From an uncultured Blautia sp. (lineage in GTDB: Bacteria > Bacillota > Clostridia > Lachnospirales > Lachnospiraceae): 5,522 bases of DNA. The DNA is taken from contig URYM01000137.1 in NCBI GenBank assembly GCA_900552095.1, forward strand, positions 1 through 5,522, in the 5' to 3' direction. A program made the translations under genes and the position numbers. Each line of letters starts with the position of its first letter. Position 1 is the stretch's first letter. Of this stretch, positions 5,229 through 5,522 are shown in pieces. The notes under the pieces were generated by a model. That model did no database searches, was not told the origin of the DNA, and saw nothing but the letters and a program-made list of their open reading frames with translations.

Positions 5229-5481
5229 CACAATTTCATCTAAAAAGCTGCTGCGGATTACCCGTACTTTCTGCAGCAGTTCTTTCTGCTCCCCGGGCAA
5301 TTCCGGCCAGATCTCCTCCGGCTTTTCAACCCCAAAAAGCCACTGCGTGATCTTGGCTGTATCCGTTTTCAGAACAGGCAGGCCGCCCGCCTCCCCGTTC
5401 TCCTTTGGCTTTAATATTCCGCCTTTTTCTGTAAAGGTAAGCAAAAAACTTCCGTTTTGTTCCGGAATACAGGCATCGCTC
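5226..5481 (-). CDS. Eis-like GNAT acetyltransferase, C-terminal SCP2-like domain only
   Basis: This is the last 84 codons of a gene cut by the contig end. The genuine part begins SDACIPEQNGSFLLTF and carries the C-terminal pattern of Firmicute GNAT proteins with a sterol-carrier-like (SCP2) domain related to Eis: PxNxGxFLLTF, then ITQWLFGVEKPEEIW and a final FLDEIV. In Eis-type enzymes two GNAT folds precede this domain and the chain end reaches towards the active site, so the intact protein would be about 400 residues. The substrate is unknown; amines or aminoglycosides in characterised Eis proteins do not transfer safely to this one. It is the most upstream visible gene of the leftward string. 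An apparent ATG at 5498 lies in the adapter, and the residues MCIRDR are artificial. Confidence 0.82.
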
Positions 5482-5522
5482 CTGTCTCTTATACACATCT
5501 GACGCTGCCGACGATCTTACGC
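5482..5522 (-). other. Nextera (Tn5) read-1 adapter with i5 index, not genomic
   Basis: Positions 5482-5500 are the reverse complement of the 19-base Tn5 mosaic end, and 5501-5514 (GACGCTGCCGACGA) are the rest of the Nextera read-1 adapter. The final eight bases TCTTACGC (5515-5522) are the reverse complement of GCGTAAGA, which I recall as Nextera i5 index S517. All of this is library sequence left untrimmed. Confidence 0.99.

Noticed and set aside
4433..5350. Long plus-strand open frame of 305 codons
   Set aside because: It is antisense to the DUF7916-type and Eis-like genes, rich in Ser, Pro and Arg as expected for a shadow frame, crosses two gene boundaries and shows no recognisable domain.
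1..5522. Tn5-like mosaic ends as a natural transposon bounding the window
   Set aside because: The 19-base ends are joined to synthetic Illumina primer and index sequences, so they come from library preparation.

Overview
The window looks like one contig from a Gram-positive Clostridia genome, most likely a gut Lachnospiraceae. This rests on strong AGGAGG ribosome binding sites, sigma-A type promoters, and the protein families present (HemA, CbiK, YvbK-type GNAT, an Eis-like acetyltransferase, a DUF7916-type protein). Both ends are artificial. Bases 1-34 are the Nextera/Tn5 read-2 adapter and bases 5482-5522 are the reverse complement of the read-1 adapter plus an 8-base i5 index. Real genomic sequence runs only from 35 to 5481.

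Left third (35-2381): a tetrapyrrole/cobalamin locus. hemA (glutamyl-tRNA reductase) is transcribed leftward. It overlaps the start of a precorrin-2 dehydrogenase/sirohydrochlorin synthase gene that is cut off by the contig end. Divergent from hemA is cbiK (anaerobic sirohydrochlorin cobaltochelatase), which ends at a strong intrinsic terminator. Together these enzymes start tetrapyrrole synthesis (HemA), form sirohydrochlorin (partial gene) and insert cobalt (CbiK), pointing to anaerobic vitamin B12 synthesis or siroheme-type use. Each of the two divergent genes has its own readable promoter.

Middle (2393-3427): a tRNA-Thr(CGT) gene whose -35 box lies inside the cbiK terminator stem. It is followed on the opposite strand by an AT-rich gene for a six-helix membrane protein of unknown function and a 5'-truncated DUF5655 remnant.

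Right (3448-5481): a tightly packed leftward gene string. In transcription order it is the 3' end of an Eis-like GNAT/SCP2 protein, a DUF7916-type TIM-barrel-like protein, a 110-residue GNAT that stops about where the last strands should begin, and an intact YvbK-type GNAT. The DUF5655 remnant and the membrane protein follow on the same strand. The two broken genes suggest erosion by deletion. No convincing new defence or mobile system is visible. The most notable points are the adapter artefacts (which create false protein ends), the gene remnants, the AT-rich islet beside the tRNA, and a leader sequence shared by hemA and cbiK.
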